A DNA stretch of 8,101 nucleotides from contig WFRQ01000536.1 in the NCBI GenBank assembly GCA_015486425.1, positions 1-8,101 of the forward strand, read 5' to 3'. Source of the DNA: Deltaproteobacteria bacterium. Its GTDB lineage: Bacteria; Desulfobacterota; Dissulfuribacteria; Dissulfuribacterales; QOAL01. The position numbers were made by a program, and so were the translations under genes. Shown here one piece after another: positions 1-5,551 of this stretch. The notes below the pieces were generated by a model, which was not told the DNA's origin, ran no database searches, and saw only the letters and a program-made list of their open reading frames with translations. How positions within the stretch are numbered: the first letter of the stretch is position 1; every line of letters starts with the position of its first letter.

Positions 1-137
1 CCCAAACTCCAGGCTGGGAACGCATACCCGGAAGCTCCAGCTTCCAGACAAGGGCAGGTAATGCCGCACAGCCGGTATTAAAAGGAATGAAGCAGGAGCT
101 TCTGTCAATTGGGTACCCAAACAGGAGTTTGGGAACC
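1..137. repeat. REPIN-like pair of inverted REP-type double hairpins
   Basis: Two copies of a unit of about 47 nt face each other. The left copy (1-45, cut by the window edge) has a hairpin with arms CCCA/TGGG around AAACTCCAGGC, then a perfect hairpin GGAAGCT-CC-AGCTTCC at 30-45. The right copy is its reverse complement in layout: GAAGC-AGGA-GCTTC at 89-102, then a 24-nt hairpin (113-136) with arms GTACCCAAAC and GTTTGGGAAC around AGGA, one mismatch. Both hairpins of a unit are capped by the same CTCC(A/T)G core. Two REP sequences in opposite orientation with a short spacer (46-88) is the arrangement called a REPIN, normally spread in trans by a REP-associated tyrosine transposase. That mechanism is inferred; no transposase is in the window. 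The element lies downstream of scpB. Confidence 0.75.
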
Positions 138-203
138 AGCACGAACGTGTCACGCCTCCGTCATTCCGGCTGGTTGCTATCCGTAATCCATAAAGTAAAA
201 TGC

Positions 204-249
204 GGTAACTTGTTACCACTTATTGAGAAGTTACAATTCTGCAAGTGGT
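204..249. other. Nested hairpin-forming sequence downstream of scpB
   Basis: GGTAAC-TT-GTTACC (204-217) is a perfect 6-bp palindrome. An alternative, overlapping structure pairs ACCACTT (215-221) with AAGTGGT (243-249), enclosing AGAA (226-229) paired with TTCT (237-240). The two folds share bases and are mutually exclusive. No function is recognised. The first part (146-200), with a CGTCATTCCGGC-like stretch, shows nothing further. Confidence 0.3.
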
Positions 250-266
250 TCATTCCAGGTTCGAAC

Positions 267-287
267 AAAAAAGGGACAGCAACCCTC
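267..287 (-). terminator. Probable weak intrinsic terminator of the iorA-scpB block
   Basis: On the minus strand, immediately after the scpB stop codon, a short stem AGGG/CCCT (five pairs if a G-U closing pair is counted) with a TTGCTGT loop is followed by six T residues. The stem is short, so termination may be inefficient, but position and T-tract fit the end of the minus-strand transcript. Confidence 0.5.
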
Positions 288-288
288 A

Positions 289-1047
289 TCACTGCAGTAA
301 ACGTGGAGGCTCAACCCTGCGCTCTGCAGGAACATCGTCCTCATGTCCCTCCTGCAGTGGCTGATCTGTATCCATCACAGTGGCATGGTCAGTATCAGTG
401 ATGGTTTCCTGCACATTCTGCCTCGCTGATGCAGGCTCATCTTCAGTACGTGAACCAGAGCCGGCCTGGTTATCAAACAGACTGAGCTGGCCCTTTGAGA
501 GAATTTCAAGTTCCTTGAGCTCCGTGCTGTCCGGCAGGGATTTAAGGTCCTTAAGCTGAAACAGTTCGAGGAAATATCGTGTAGTCCCATAGAGCAGAGG
601 TCTTCCAGGCACGGCCTTTCTGCCCTGAATGCGTATGAGGCGGCGCTCCATGAGGAAACGCAGTGTGCCACTTGAATCAACGCCGCGTATTACCTCCACC
701 TCAGCACGGGTTACAGGCTGCCTGTATGCCACAAGGGCAAGGGTCTCCATTGCTGCTCGACTCAGTCGGGCAGGCGCCTTCTGCCTGGCACGGACAACAT
801 ATTTTTTCTGTCCGGGCCTCGTCCTAATGATAAAACCGCCTGCCACCTCGGCAAGTTCAATGCCACTTGCAGGCAAGCTATAACGTGAACGCAGGGCTTT
901 GACTGCCTCCCTTACCTGAGAGGCATCAAACTCCTCAAGAATGGAGCAGAGACTGCGCATGGAAACAGGACGACTGCTTGCAAACAGCACTGCCTCCACA
1001 GCGGCTGCAACATCCTTTATATCAGGCATCATAGATTTTTCAGACAT
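289..1047 (-). CDS. scpB: Segregation and condensation protein ScpB
   Basis: ScpB is the kleisin-associated subunit of the bacterial SMC-ScpAB condensin; it dimerises through its N-terminal winged helix and binds ScpA to support chromosome condensation and segregation on the nucleoid. The 252-residue product shows two winged-helix domains (about 10-85 and 92-165). The family signature is plain: LSRAAMETLALVAYRQPVTR (95-114), then EVEVIRGVDSSGTL (116-129), and GRPLLYGTTRYFLELFQL (148-165). Residues from about 190 onward are a polar, acidic, probably disordered tail, making the protein somewhat longer than a minimal ScpB. The start ATG at 1047 has only a weak GAGAG ribosome-binding site; Met6 or Met7 are possible starts but have none. 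It is last in the minus-strand block, 59 nt after the small lipoprotein gene. The usual partner scpA is not in the window. Identification is secure. Confidence 0.95.
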   Translation of the reverse strand: MSEKSMMPDIKDVAAAVEAVLFASSRPVSMRSLCSILEEFDASQVREAVKALRSRYSLPASGIELAEVAGGFIIRTRPGQKKYVVRARQKAPARLSRAAMETLALVAYRQPVTRAEVEVIRGVDSSGTLRFLMERRLIRIQGRKAVPGRPLLYGTTRYFLELFQLKDLKSLPDSTELKELEILSKGQLSLFDNQAGSGSRTEDEPASARQNVQETITDTDHATVMDTDQPLQEGHEDDVPAERRVEPPRLLQ

Positions 1048-1106
1048 AAACTCTCATGTTTGCACTGCTCAGCCTGTGTACCCCCGGTGATAAAGCAATT
1101 AGTGGC

Positions 1107-1400
1107 TCAAAGTTCCTCAACCACCACGGTGCCGCTTACCTTTATATCCTTGCCTTCATCATCAATAAAAGAGACATAGGACCCGATGGTCTCCACCTTG
1201 AACCTGCCCTCCCACTGACGGATTACCTTGCCGCTGCAGTCATACAGGGTAATCTTCCTCTTGAGCCCGATTATATCGGATTTCATGTGTTTGAGGTTCT
1301 TGCGCTGTCTCTCAGTGCAGGAGGTCATGGAAAAGCTGAATGCAAGAATTACAAGCACTGACAGCAGGGCATACAGCCATCTTTTTCTGATATTTTTCAT
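1107..1400 (-). CDS. Small predicted lipoprotein, DUF5052-like, unknown function
   Basis: This 97-residue protein has a basic N-terminus (KNIRKRW), a hydrophobic segment (about 9-24) and Cys28 in a weak lipobox (MTSC, with Met rather than Leu/Val/Ile at -3), so it is probably exported and lipid-anchored. The mature part is small and beta-rich: a short basic/amphipathic stretch (KHMKSDIIGLKRKI), then ITLYDCSGKVIRQWEGRF, then a region ending KVSGTVVVEEL. The pattern 'D-x-x-G-x-x-x-x-x-W-x-G-x-F ... G-x-x-V-V-x-E' resembles small lipoproteins grouped as DUF5052, a family I know mainly from Firmicutes and phages; that comparison is from memory. A GGGGAG ribosome-binding site lies 9 nt before ATG. 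It sits between iorB (133 nt upstream) and scpB, probably co-transcribed; nothing in it suggests a role in either process. Confidence 0.75.
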   Translation of the reverse strand: MKNIRKRWLYALLSVLVILAFSFSMTSCTERQRKNLKHMKSDIIGLKRKITLYDCSGKVIRQWEGRFKVETIGSYVSFIDDEGKDIKVSGTVVVEEL

Positions 1401-1444
1401 TATTTGAATCTCCCCTCAGGGACAGTCATTTTATTACTGTTCAT
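1400..1444 (-). CDS. Possible 14-residue leader ORF overlapping the lipoprotein start
   Basis: ATG at 1444 opens a 14-codon frame (MNSNKMTVPEGRFK) whose TAA stop shares its last base with the ATG of the small lipoprotein at 1400, a TAATG junction like the one between iorA and iorB. The lipoprotein's GGGGAG ribosome-binding site lies inside it. This could be a coupled leader peptide, but it lacks a convincing ribosome-binding site (only GAGACGG upstream) and the overlap may be chance. Confidence 0.2.
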   Translation of the reverse strand: MNSNKMTVPEGRFK

Positions 1445-1460
1445 TACCGTCTCGTATTTA

Positions 1461-1519
1461 TTCAGCGCAGGTGAGCTGAACAAGAATGCCGTTTTCCTGC
1501 AACAGGAAAAACGCTGAAC
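1461..1519 (-). other. Hairpins with competing arms in the iorB-lipoprotein spacer
   Basis: On the minus strand downstream of iorB there is a hairpin of about 9 bp at 1512-1491 (GTTTTTCCTG/CAGGAAAAC, loop TTG, one bulged T). It is bracketed by two copies of TTCAGC (about 1519-1514 and 1480-1475), both able to pair with a single GCTGAA at 1466-1461. The structure is not followed by a T-tract, so it is not a standard intrinsic terminator. It may mark an mRNA processing or stability point between iorAB and the downstream genes. Confidence 0.35.
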
Positions 1520-1533
1520 AGTTACACCGTCTC

Positions 1534-2127
1534 TTACGCGCTGCCCGCTGCCTCAAAACCCATATCAAAGGCCTTGAGGTTGGCATCAACAAACTTTTTC
1601 TTAACTGTCCTGGTAATGGTATCCCTGATCCTGTCTGCTGATATGGGCAACACGCCAGAGGCGCTGAGTGTGCCAAGCAGTACCACGTTCACTGCCTTTG
1701 CGGTTCCGGCCTCCTTTGCCAGAGAATCAGCATCCAGGGCCTTTACCTTCGCATAGTTATCTCTCATGAAACCTATCCAGTGATCAATATCAGGATATTC
1801 AGCCTGGCCAAGCTTAACGGTAAAAGGTTCTATAGGTACTGTATTTGTAACAATAACTGATTTACGTGAACATTTAACAAGAGCCCTTACAGTCTCAAGG
1901 GGCTCGAAACTTACAAGCACATCAGCCTCTCCGTCAGAGATAATGGGGCCTTTTATGCCTCCAAGCATGACTGTTGATTCAACCACGCCTCCACGCTGGG
2001 CCATGCCATGCACCTCGCTTACACACACATCCATGTTTTCCGCCATTGCTGCCTCACCAAGAAGCCTTGACGCAAGCAGGGTGCCCTGTCCTCCAACACC
2101 GGTAAAAAGTATTCTCTGCCTTTCCAT
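1534..2127 (-). CDS. iorB: Indolepyruvate:ferredoxin oxidoreductase, beta subunit
   Basis: IorB is the gamma-domain subunit of the enzyme that oxidatively decarboxylates arylpyruvates (indolepyruvate, phenylpyruvate) to aryl-acyl-CoA with reduction of ferredoxin in the cytoplasm; in some anaerobes the reaction can run in reverse. The 197-residue product matches the family length and shows RILFTGVGGQGTLLASRLLG (5-24) followed by SEVHGMAQRGGVVESTVMLG (37-56), the two characteristic motifs of this subunit. It has no iron-sulfur cysteine motif. The open frame extends 13 codons upstream, but the start at 2127 is preferred: GGAGGAAAG lies just before it, formed by the last codons of iorA, and the ATG shares one base with the iorA TAA stop, so translation of the two subunits is coupled. 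Confidence 0.93.
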   Translation of the reverse strand: MERQRILFTGVGGQGTLLASRLLGEAAMAENMDVCVSEVHGMAQRGGVVESTVMLGGIKGPIISDGEADVLVSFEPLETVRALVKCSRKSVIVTNTVPIEPFTVKLGQAEYPDIDHWIGFMRDNYAKVKALDADSLAKEAGTAKAVNVVLLGTLSASGVLPISADRIRDTITRTVKKKFVDANLKAFDMGFEAAGSA

Positions 2128-3821
2128 TATTTCTTTCCTCCAACCCGCCTGTAATAAAGAACGCACGGGGCCTCGGCAACAACAACAGTGACACCGTCCC
2201 TGGATAGAGCCTCTTTCAGGGTTTCAACAGACTGGGACTTCTTGTAAGGATTTATTCTGTAAAAATTCTTTACACCGCATCCACGCACAACGTCTTCTAT
2301 GGGGATACGGGGCTTGTCATATCCCGGAGGCCGGAGAGATATGCCGGGATTGGGCTGGTGGCCTGTCATTGCCGTGGTGCTGTTATCAAGGATTACAAGG
2401 CAGAAGCTGTGCTCATTATGCACGGCGCTGCACAGTGAGGATATGCCAGAGTGAAAAAAGGTGGAGTCTCCTATGAATGAGACTATCTTCTGGTCTGTGG
2501 CAATGGAAAAACCTGACGATGTACCCACGCTTGAACCCATGCAGAGCAGATAGTCTGCCATACCTATGGGAGGCAGCATGCCCAGGGTGTAGCAGCCGAT
2601 ATCCGTGGGATAGACAGTATTTTCAACCACTCCAAGCTCAGTAAGCGCTTCCTTGACCTCGTTGTAGGTCTCGCGGTGCGGACAACCCCTGCAGAGCGTG
2701 GGAGGTCTCATGGGAAGCTGTGGAATGGCTGAAAGGTCAGGCGCATCAACAGCCGGAATTTCCATTCCAAGCAGAGAGGCAATGGCATTTCGCACATGGG
2801 CAGGGTCAAACTCGTAGAGACGGGAGAAGTGACCGCTTGACTTACCAAGAATCTCCACATTCATCCCATTCCTGTGGGCAATTACCCTGAGGGCCTCCTC
2901 CTGGAAAGGCTCAAGCTCCTCCACCACCAGTACCCGGTCAAGCCCCTTGAGAAATGAGGTAAACAGGGCTTCTGGAACCGGATACGCAAAACCAAGTTTA
3001 AGAAATTTTACCTGGCCTGAAACGCCAAGCTCAGTTATGGCATCCTGCACGTAACATGCAGCAACGCCTGAAGCCAGGATACCCGTTGCAGCGCCACTGC
3101 CTGAAACAGTGTTAAATACAGATTTTTCTGACAGACCTGCTGCCTTTTCCTGCTGTTCCAGAAGAACCTTGTGCCTCATTCGCGCCACTGCCGGAACCGG
3201 AACCCACCGCATGGGTGTCTTTTCAAAACGTCCCTTCTGCCTGCGCTCTGCTGGCATGGGGCCAAGGGGCACAGGCCCCCTGACGTGTGCAGTCCTGGTT
3301 GTAGTACGAAGAATTACAGGCAGACCAAGCTCTTCTGACAAATCAAAGGCTGCCTTTGTCATATCCCTTGCCTCCTCAGGGGAGGTAGGCTCAAGAAGCG
3401 GCAGGCCGGAAAGCTTGGCATAATAGCGGTTATCCTGCTCGTTCTGGCTGGAATGCATTGAAGGATCATCAGCGCACACAATGACCATGCCGCCGCGAAG
3501 CCCGATATATGCCAGGGTCATCAGCACATCCGAGGCCACGTTCATGCCAACGTGCTTCATGCAGGTAAGGGTACGAAGGCCTGAAGCAGCGGCTGATGCA
3601 GCCACCTCCATTGCCACCTTTTCGTTGGTGGAAAACTCAAAATATATGCCGGAGTCCCTGTCCTGGGTTATCTGGAACAGATTATTGCCTATTTCAGAAG
3701 ATGGGGTACCAGGGTATGAGGCAGCTACTGACATACCTGCCTCCACAGCCCCCCGGACTATTGCCTCATTACCAAGCAGGAGCATCTTCCTGCCAGGATC
3801 ATCAGTTAAAAGCGGATGCAT
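2127..3821 (-). CDS. iorA: Indolepyruvate:ferredoxin oxidoreductase, alpha subunit, lacking the C-terminal ferredoxin domain
   Basis: This is the thiamine-pyrophosphate subunit that pairs with IorB to decarboxylate arylpyruvates to acyl-CoA. In the 564-residue product the N-terminal pyruvate-oxidoreductase-type domain begins LLLGNEAIVRGAVEAG (14-29) and carries YPGTPSSEI (36-44). The TPP domain follows CRGCPHR (377-383) and DIGCYTLG (407-414) and contains GDSTFFHSGI (451-460) and DNSTTAMTGHQPNPG (479-493), the family's diphosphate/Mg binding motif. The protein then stops at APCVLYYRRVGGKK. Typical IorA proteins continue into a C-terminal domain with two [4Fe-4S] cysteine motifs; that is absent, and iorB starts on the stop codon, leaving no room for it. 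ATG at 3821 has AAGGAA about 13 nt upstream; Met13, close to the usual family start, has AGGAAG too near to serve well. First gene of the minus-strand block. Confidence 0.93.
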   Translation of the reverse strand: MHPLLTDDPGRKMLLLGNEAIVRGAVEAGMSVAASYPGTPSSEIGNNLFQITQDRDSGIYFEFSTNEKVAMEVAASAAASGLRTLTCMKHVGMNVASDVLMTLAYIGLRGGMVIVCADDPSMHSSQNEQDNRYYAKLSGLPLLEPTSPEEARDMTKAAFDLSEELGLPVILRTTTRTAHVRGPVPLGPMPAERRQKGRFEKTPMRWVPVPAVARMRHKVLLEQQEKAAGLSEKSVFNTVSGSGAATGILASGVAACYVQDAITELGVSGQVKFLKLGFAYPVPEALFTSFLKGLDRVLVVEELEPFQEEALRVIAHRNGMNVEILGKSSGHFSRLYEFDPAHVRNAIASLLGMEIPAVDAPDLSAIPQLPMRPPTLCRGCPHRETYNEVKEALTELGVVENTVYPTDIGCYTLGMLPPIGMADYLLCMGSSVGTSSGFSIATDQKIVSFIGDSTFFHSGISSLCSAVHNEHSFCLVILDNSTTAMTGHQPNPGISLRPPGYDKPRIPIEDVVRGCGVKNFYRINPYKKSQSVETLKEALSRDGVTVVVAEAPCVLYYRRVGGKK

Positions 3822-3898
3822 TTTTTAGTGTAATTCCTTTCTTAATATTTTATCCGAAAATACTTTCTGAATAATATTTTCATTGTTGGTTGTGCCCG

Positions 3899-3943
3899 CC
3901 TGGAAACAGCTCAAAGCTGAAAGCTCAAGGCTCAAAGTAAAAG
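3899..3943. repeat. 45-bp direct repeat, copy 1
   Basis: Identical over 45 bp to 4089-4133. Internally it is a 14-bp tandem: AGCTCAAAGCTGAA (3908-3921) followed by AGCTCAAGGCTCAA (3922-3935). The similarity continues upstream (about 3880-3896, ATTGTTGGTTGTGCC), so the duplicated unit is longer but interrupted. Function unknown. Confidence 0.9.
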
Positions 3944-3956
3944 ACATGTTTTGATA

Positions 3957-4003
3957 GTTCCCAAACTCCAGTCTGGGAACCACAAATTGAAAGCTCCAGC
4001 TTC
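3957..4003. repeat. Solitary REP-type double hairpin, same family as 1-137
   Basis: The first hairpin spans 3957-3980, with arms GTTCCCAAACT and AGTCTGGGAAC around CC (one mismatch in 11 bp). The second, AAGCT-CC-AGCTT, is at 3991-4002. Unit layout and spacing match the copy at 1-45, and the orientation is the same. No inverted partner is nearby, so this is a single rather than a REPIN copy. It lies between the two copies of the 45-bp repeat and upstream of iorA. Confidence 0.8.
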
Positions 4004-4088
4004 TTTACTTTCCTGGGCCTACAATTTTGCAAGGTGCAAAAACGCATTTTTTATTGTTCGTTGTGCCTGTCCCCGGAATGGCGGATGC

Positions 4089-4133
4089 CCTGGAAACAGC
4101 TCAAAGCTGAAAGCTCAAGGCTCAAAGTAAAAG
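4089..4133. repeat. 45-bp direct repeat, copy 2
   Basis: Identical to 3899-3943, starting 190 bp further on. The upstream similarity resumes at about 4051-4067 (ATTGTTCGTTGTGCC), with roughly 20 extra bases between that block and the 45-bp core compared with copy 1. Confidence 0.9.
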
Positions 4134-4160
4134 TTTGTGCCAACCTTCATGACAGGGGGT

Positions 4161-4184
4161 ATTGCACAGGCTGAGCTGTGCAAT
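4161..4184. other. Perfect 9-bp stem-loop downstream of the 358-residue lipoprotein gene
   Basis: ATTGCACAG (4161-4169) pairs perfectly with CTGTGCAAT (4176-4184) around a GCTGAG loop. On the plus strand TTTT follows 6 nt later; on the minus strand no T-tract follows. It lies 86 nt beyond the stop of the minus-strand lipoprotein gene and may define or protect that transcript's 3' end, but it is not a textbook intrinsic terminator in that direction. Confidence 0.5.
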
Positions 4185-4213
4185 GTACAATTTTACTCAA
4201 ATTGAACAGTTGT

Positions 4214-4248
4214 GGATTTGCCGCAAATACAGGGAATAAGGATTCCCG
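4214..4248 (+). repeat. Dispersed 35-bp repeat, copy A
   Basis: It begins GGATTTGCCGCAAAT and ends GGATTCCCG. It matches copy B (6834-6868) at 27 of 35 positions and copy C (5468-5502, opposite strand) at 25 of 35, without gaps. This copy can also form GGGAAT-AAGG-ATTCCC. With copy C it forms an inverted pair around the lipoprotein gene 4270-5346. Confidence 0.65.
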
Positions 4249-4269
4249 CCATAGTGTACCGAACCTGTG

Positions 4270-5346
4270 TTAATAAGGAGCAAGTTCCAGCATCTTTACA
4301 ATGTTACCCTGAGCAAGACCTTTATCCGAGAGAATTGCAGCAGTTGAAGCATCTGTGCCAAAGAAATCCTTTACCTCAAGGTCGCCGGTGATTTTCCCAG
4401 GCCCGTACCCAAGGGAACGCTTTGTAATAGGATCAATAATCTCCCTGCCACGTCTGTATGCCCTCAGTTTATCGCCGGGCTGCAGCCCTGTCAGTCGTCC
4501 GGCATTGAGATAGACCCTGTTATCCTCGATCTTGATAATACGGCAAGACCAGTCAGTGGCCCTGACAACATCAGCAGATATCTTTTTTGCCACCTCATCA
4601 AACTTGTCAATGGTTGTAAGGTAGGAGCCTATCAGCACACTCTCAGTAGCGTGTATGACATCAAGGCGAAGTACAGATTTTTTACCCTGCCTCGACTCAT
4701 CAGACTGGGGAAAGTATATCAGGATATAGGCCTGGATACCAACTTCAGAAGCTACCTCCCGCCTTGTTGCAGCGGATGCAAGATCTGCAACGTTCCTGCC
4801 CTGTTCCTGTAAAAACTGGGCAAGCTGTGCTGCGTCCACCGGCACAATACCATCAGTACGTCTAAGTGCGGCAGGAAGCAGTGAAAGCACATCAAGCCCC
4901 AGATCGCCAAGCAGGGACAGGAGCACCACCTTGCGGCGAAGAACCGGCATGCCATGGCTGTCCTTTGCACGCTCAGGAAGCCCCTGAAGGCGTTTTTCAA
5001 GCTTTGCCAGCCTCTCCTCAAGCTCCTTCTCCTTCTTGCTCTGTTCCGCGCTTCCCAACAGGTGTATGGTACTGCCCTCCCCTGCGGTTTTTCTGAAATA
5101 ATTGGAATCGATGAGGAACGGAGATGCCTCTATCTCTTCGTTAAGAGCGTCAACCTCTTTCTTTTTTTCTCTCTCCTCCGGTGTCATCTTGGCAAGCTCG
5201 GCATCTTCCTTGGCCTGACTCTCCTTGGGCTGGAGCACTGTATCCTTGACATCCTTGAGGGTACTGCAGGCACTGCACATTCCAAGTAAAAGAAAAATGG
5301 CTGACAGCAGCAGCGGCAGTGATGTAATTTTCTTAAATCCGGTCAT
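4270..5346 (-). CDS. Predicted coiled-coil lipoprotein with a FlgT-C-like end domain, unknown function
   Basis: The 358-residue product starts with a signal peptide (LLLSAIFLLLGMCSAC); Cys27 (CSAC) is the better lipidation site, since Cys24 has Met at -1. Residues 40-75 and 103-122 are charged and heptad-like (KKEKELEERLAKLEKRL), suggesting coiled coils. The middle (about 130-262) alternates helices and strands (GIQAYILIYF, KSVLRLDVIH, SVLIGSYLTTID) and recalls periplasmic CsgG/TolB-N-type alpha/beta folds. The end (267-355) reads RIIKIEDNRVYLNAGRLTGL, then QPGDKLRAYRRGREIIDPITK and GLAQGNIVKML, a pattern like the C-terminal domain of FlgT and other outer-membrane lipoproteins. Those resemblances are from memory. 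RBS AGGAAGGAAA sits 8 nt before ATG. It has its own predicted promoter. Flagellar or curli genes are absent, so no pathway can be assigned. Confidence 0.8.
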   Translation of the reverse strand: MTGFKKITSLPLLLSAIFLLLGMCSACSTLKDVKDTVLQPKESQAKEDAELAKMTPEEREKKKEVDALNEEIEASPFLIDSNYFRKTAGEGSTIHLLGSAEQSKKEKELEERLAKLEKRLQGLPERAKDSHGMPVLRRKVVLLSLLGDLGLDVLSLLPAALRRTDGIVPVDAAQLAQFLQEQGRNVADLASAATRREVASEVGIQAYILIYFPQSDESRQGKKSVLRLDVIHATESVLIGSYLTTIDKFDEVAKKISADVVRATDWSCRIIKIEDNRVYLNAGRLTGLQPGDKLRAYRRGREIIDPITKRSLGYGPGKITGDLEVKDFFGTDASTAAILSDKGLAQGNIVKMLELAPY

Positions 5347-5407
5347 ATTTTCAATTTCCTTCCTGAACAGCCTGCAAATCGGGCTGCGTCAGTCCGTAGA
5401 AGCATAA

Positions 5408-5435
5408 GCTATATCTTTTACCTTGAGCGTTTCAA
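5408..5435 (-). promoter_or_regulatory. Likely sigma70 promoter for the 358-residue lipoprotein gene
   Basis: Minus strand: -35 TTGAAA (5435-5430, five of six consensus), a 16-nt spacer, and -10 TATAGC (5413-5408, four of six). The expected transcription start is near 5401, giving a leader of about 55 nt that contains CAGCC/GGCTG, able to form a small stem ahead of the AGGAAGGAAA ribosome-binding site. Confidence 0.45.
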
Positions 5436-5467
5436 AAATTATCGGGCCCCCATATGGCTGACTATAA

Positions 5468-5502
5468 CGGGAATTCCTCTTTCGCAGATATGCAGCAAAT
5501 CC
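5468..5502 (-). repeat. Dispersed 35-bp repeat, copy C
   Basis: Read on the minus strand it starts GGATTTGCTGCATATC and ends AATTCCCG, matching copy B at 30 of 35 positions and copy A at 25. Beyond the core, copies A and C also share an ATAGT after the terminal CCCG. It lies upstream of the -35 box of the lipoprotein promoter. Confidence 0.7.
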
Positions 5503-5551
5503 GACAATCACGAAATCCAGGTTTTATGATGAGTTTAGATGCACTATAGAT

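Larger units (their letters stand above)
3822..4269. other. Gene-free, repeat-rich intergenic region
   Basis: No supportable gene lies in these 448 nt. Next to iorA is an AT-rich stretch with a 9-bp direct repeat TAATATTTT (3843-3851, 3872-3880); it is the logical place for the iorA promoter, but I see no convincing -35/-10 pair. The rest holds the 45-bp direct repeat, the REP-type double hairpin, a hairpin TTTTGCA-AGG-TGCAAAA (4025-4041), a 9-bp perfect hairpin and one copy of the 35-bp dispersed repeat, listed separately where notable. Confidence 0.7.

Noticed and set aside
204..249. Possible integron attC site
   Set aside because: The nested inverted repeats lack paired RYYYAAC/GTTRRRY core sites in the right arrangement, and no integrase or cassette is present.
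240..272. T-loop-like GGTTCGAAC suggesting a tRNA fragment
   Set aside because: No complementary T-stem, acceptor or anticodon arm flanks it; the following A-run belongs to the scpB terminator.
87..401. Plus-strand 104-codon open frame near the window start
   Set aside because: It crosses the inverted hairpin repeat and runs antisense into scpB; no ribosome-binding site or family motif.
3481..3874. Plus-strand open frames antisense to the start of iorA
   Set aside because: Shadow frames of a strongly supported gene; composition (Pro/Ser/Thr-rich) reflects antisense reading.
3843..3880. Promoter for iorA in the AT-rich stretch
   Set aside because: TAAAAT and TATTAT -10-like hexamers occur on the minus strand, but none has an acceptable -35 at 16-18 nt.
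4866..5289. Plus-strand open frames antisense to the 358-residue lipoprotein
   Set aside because: Their apparent hydrophobic and leucine-rich stretches are the antisense of the Glu/Lys-rich coiled-coil codons.
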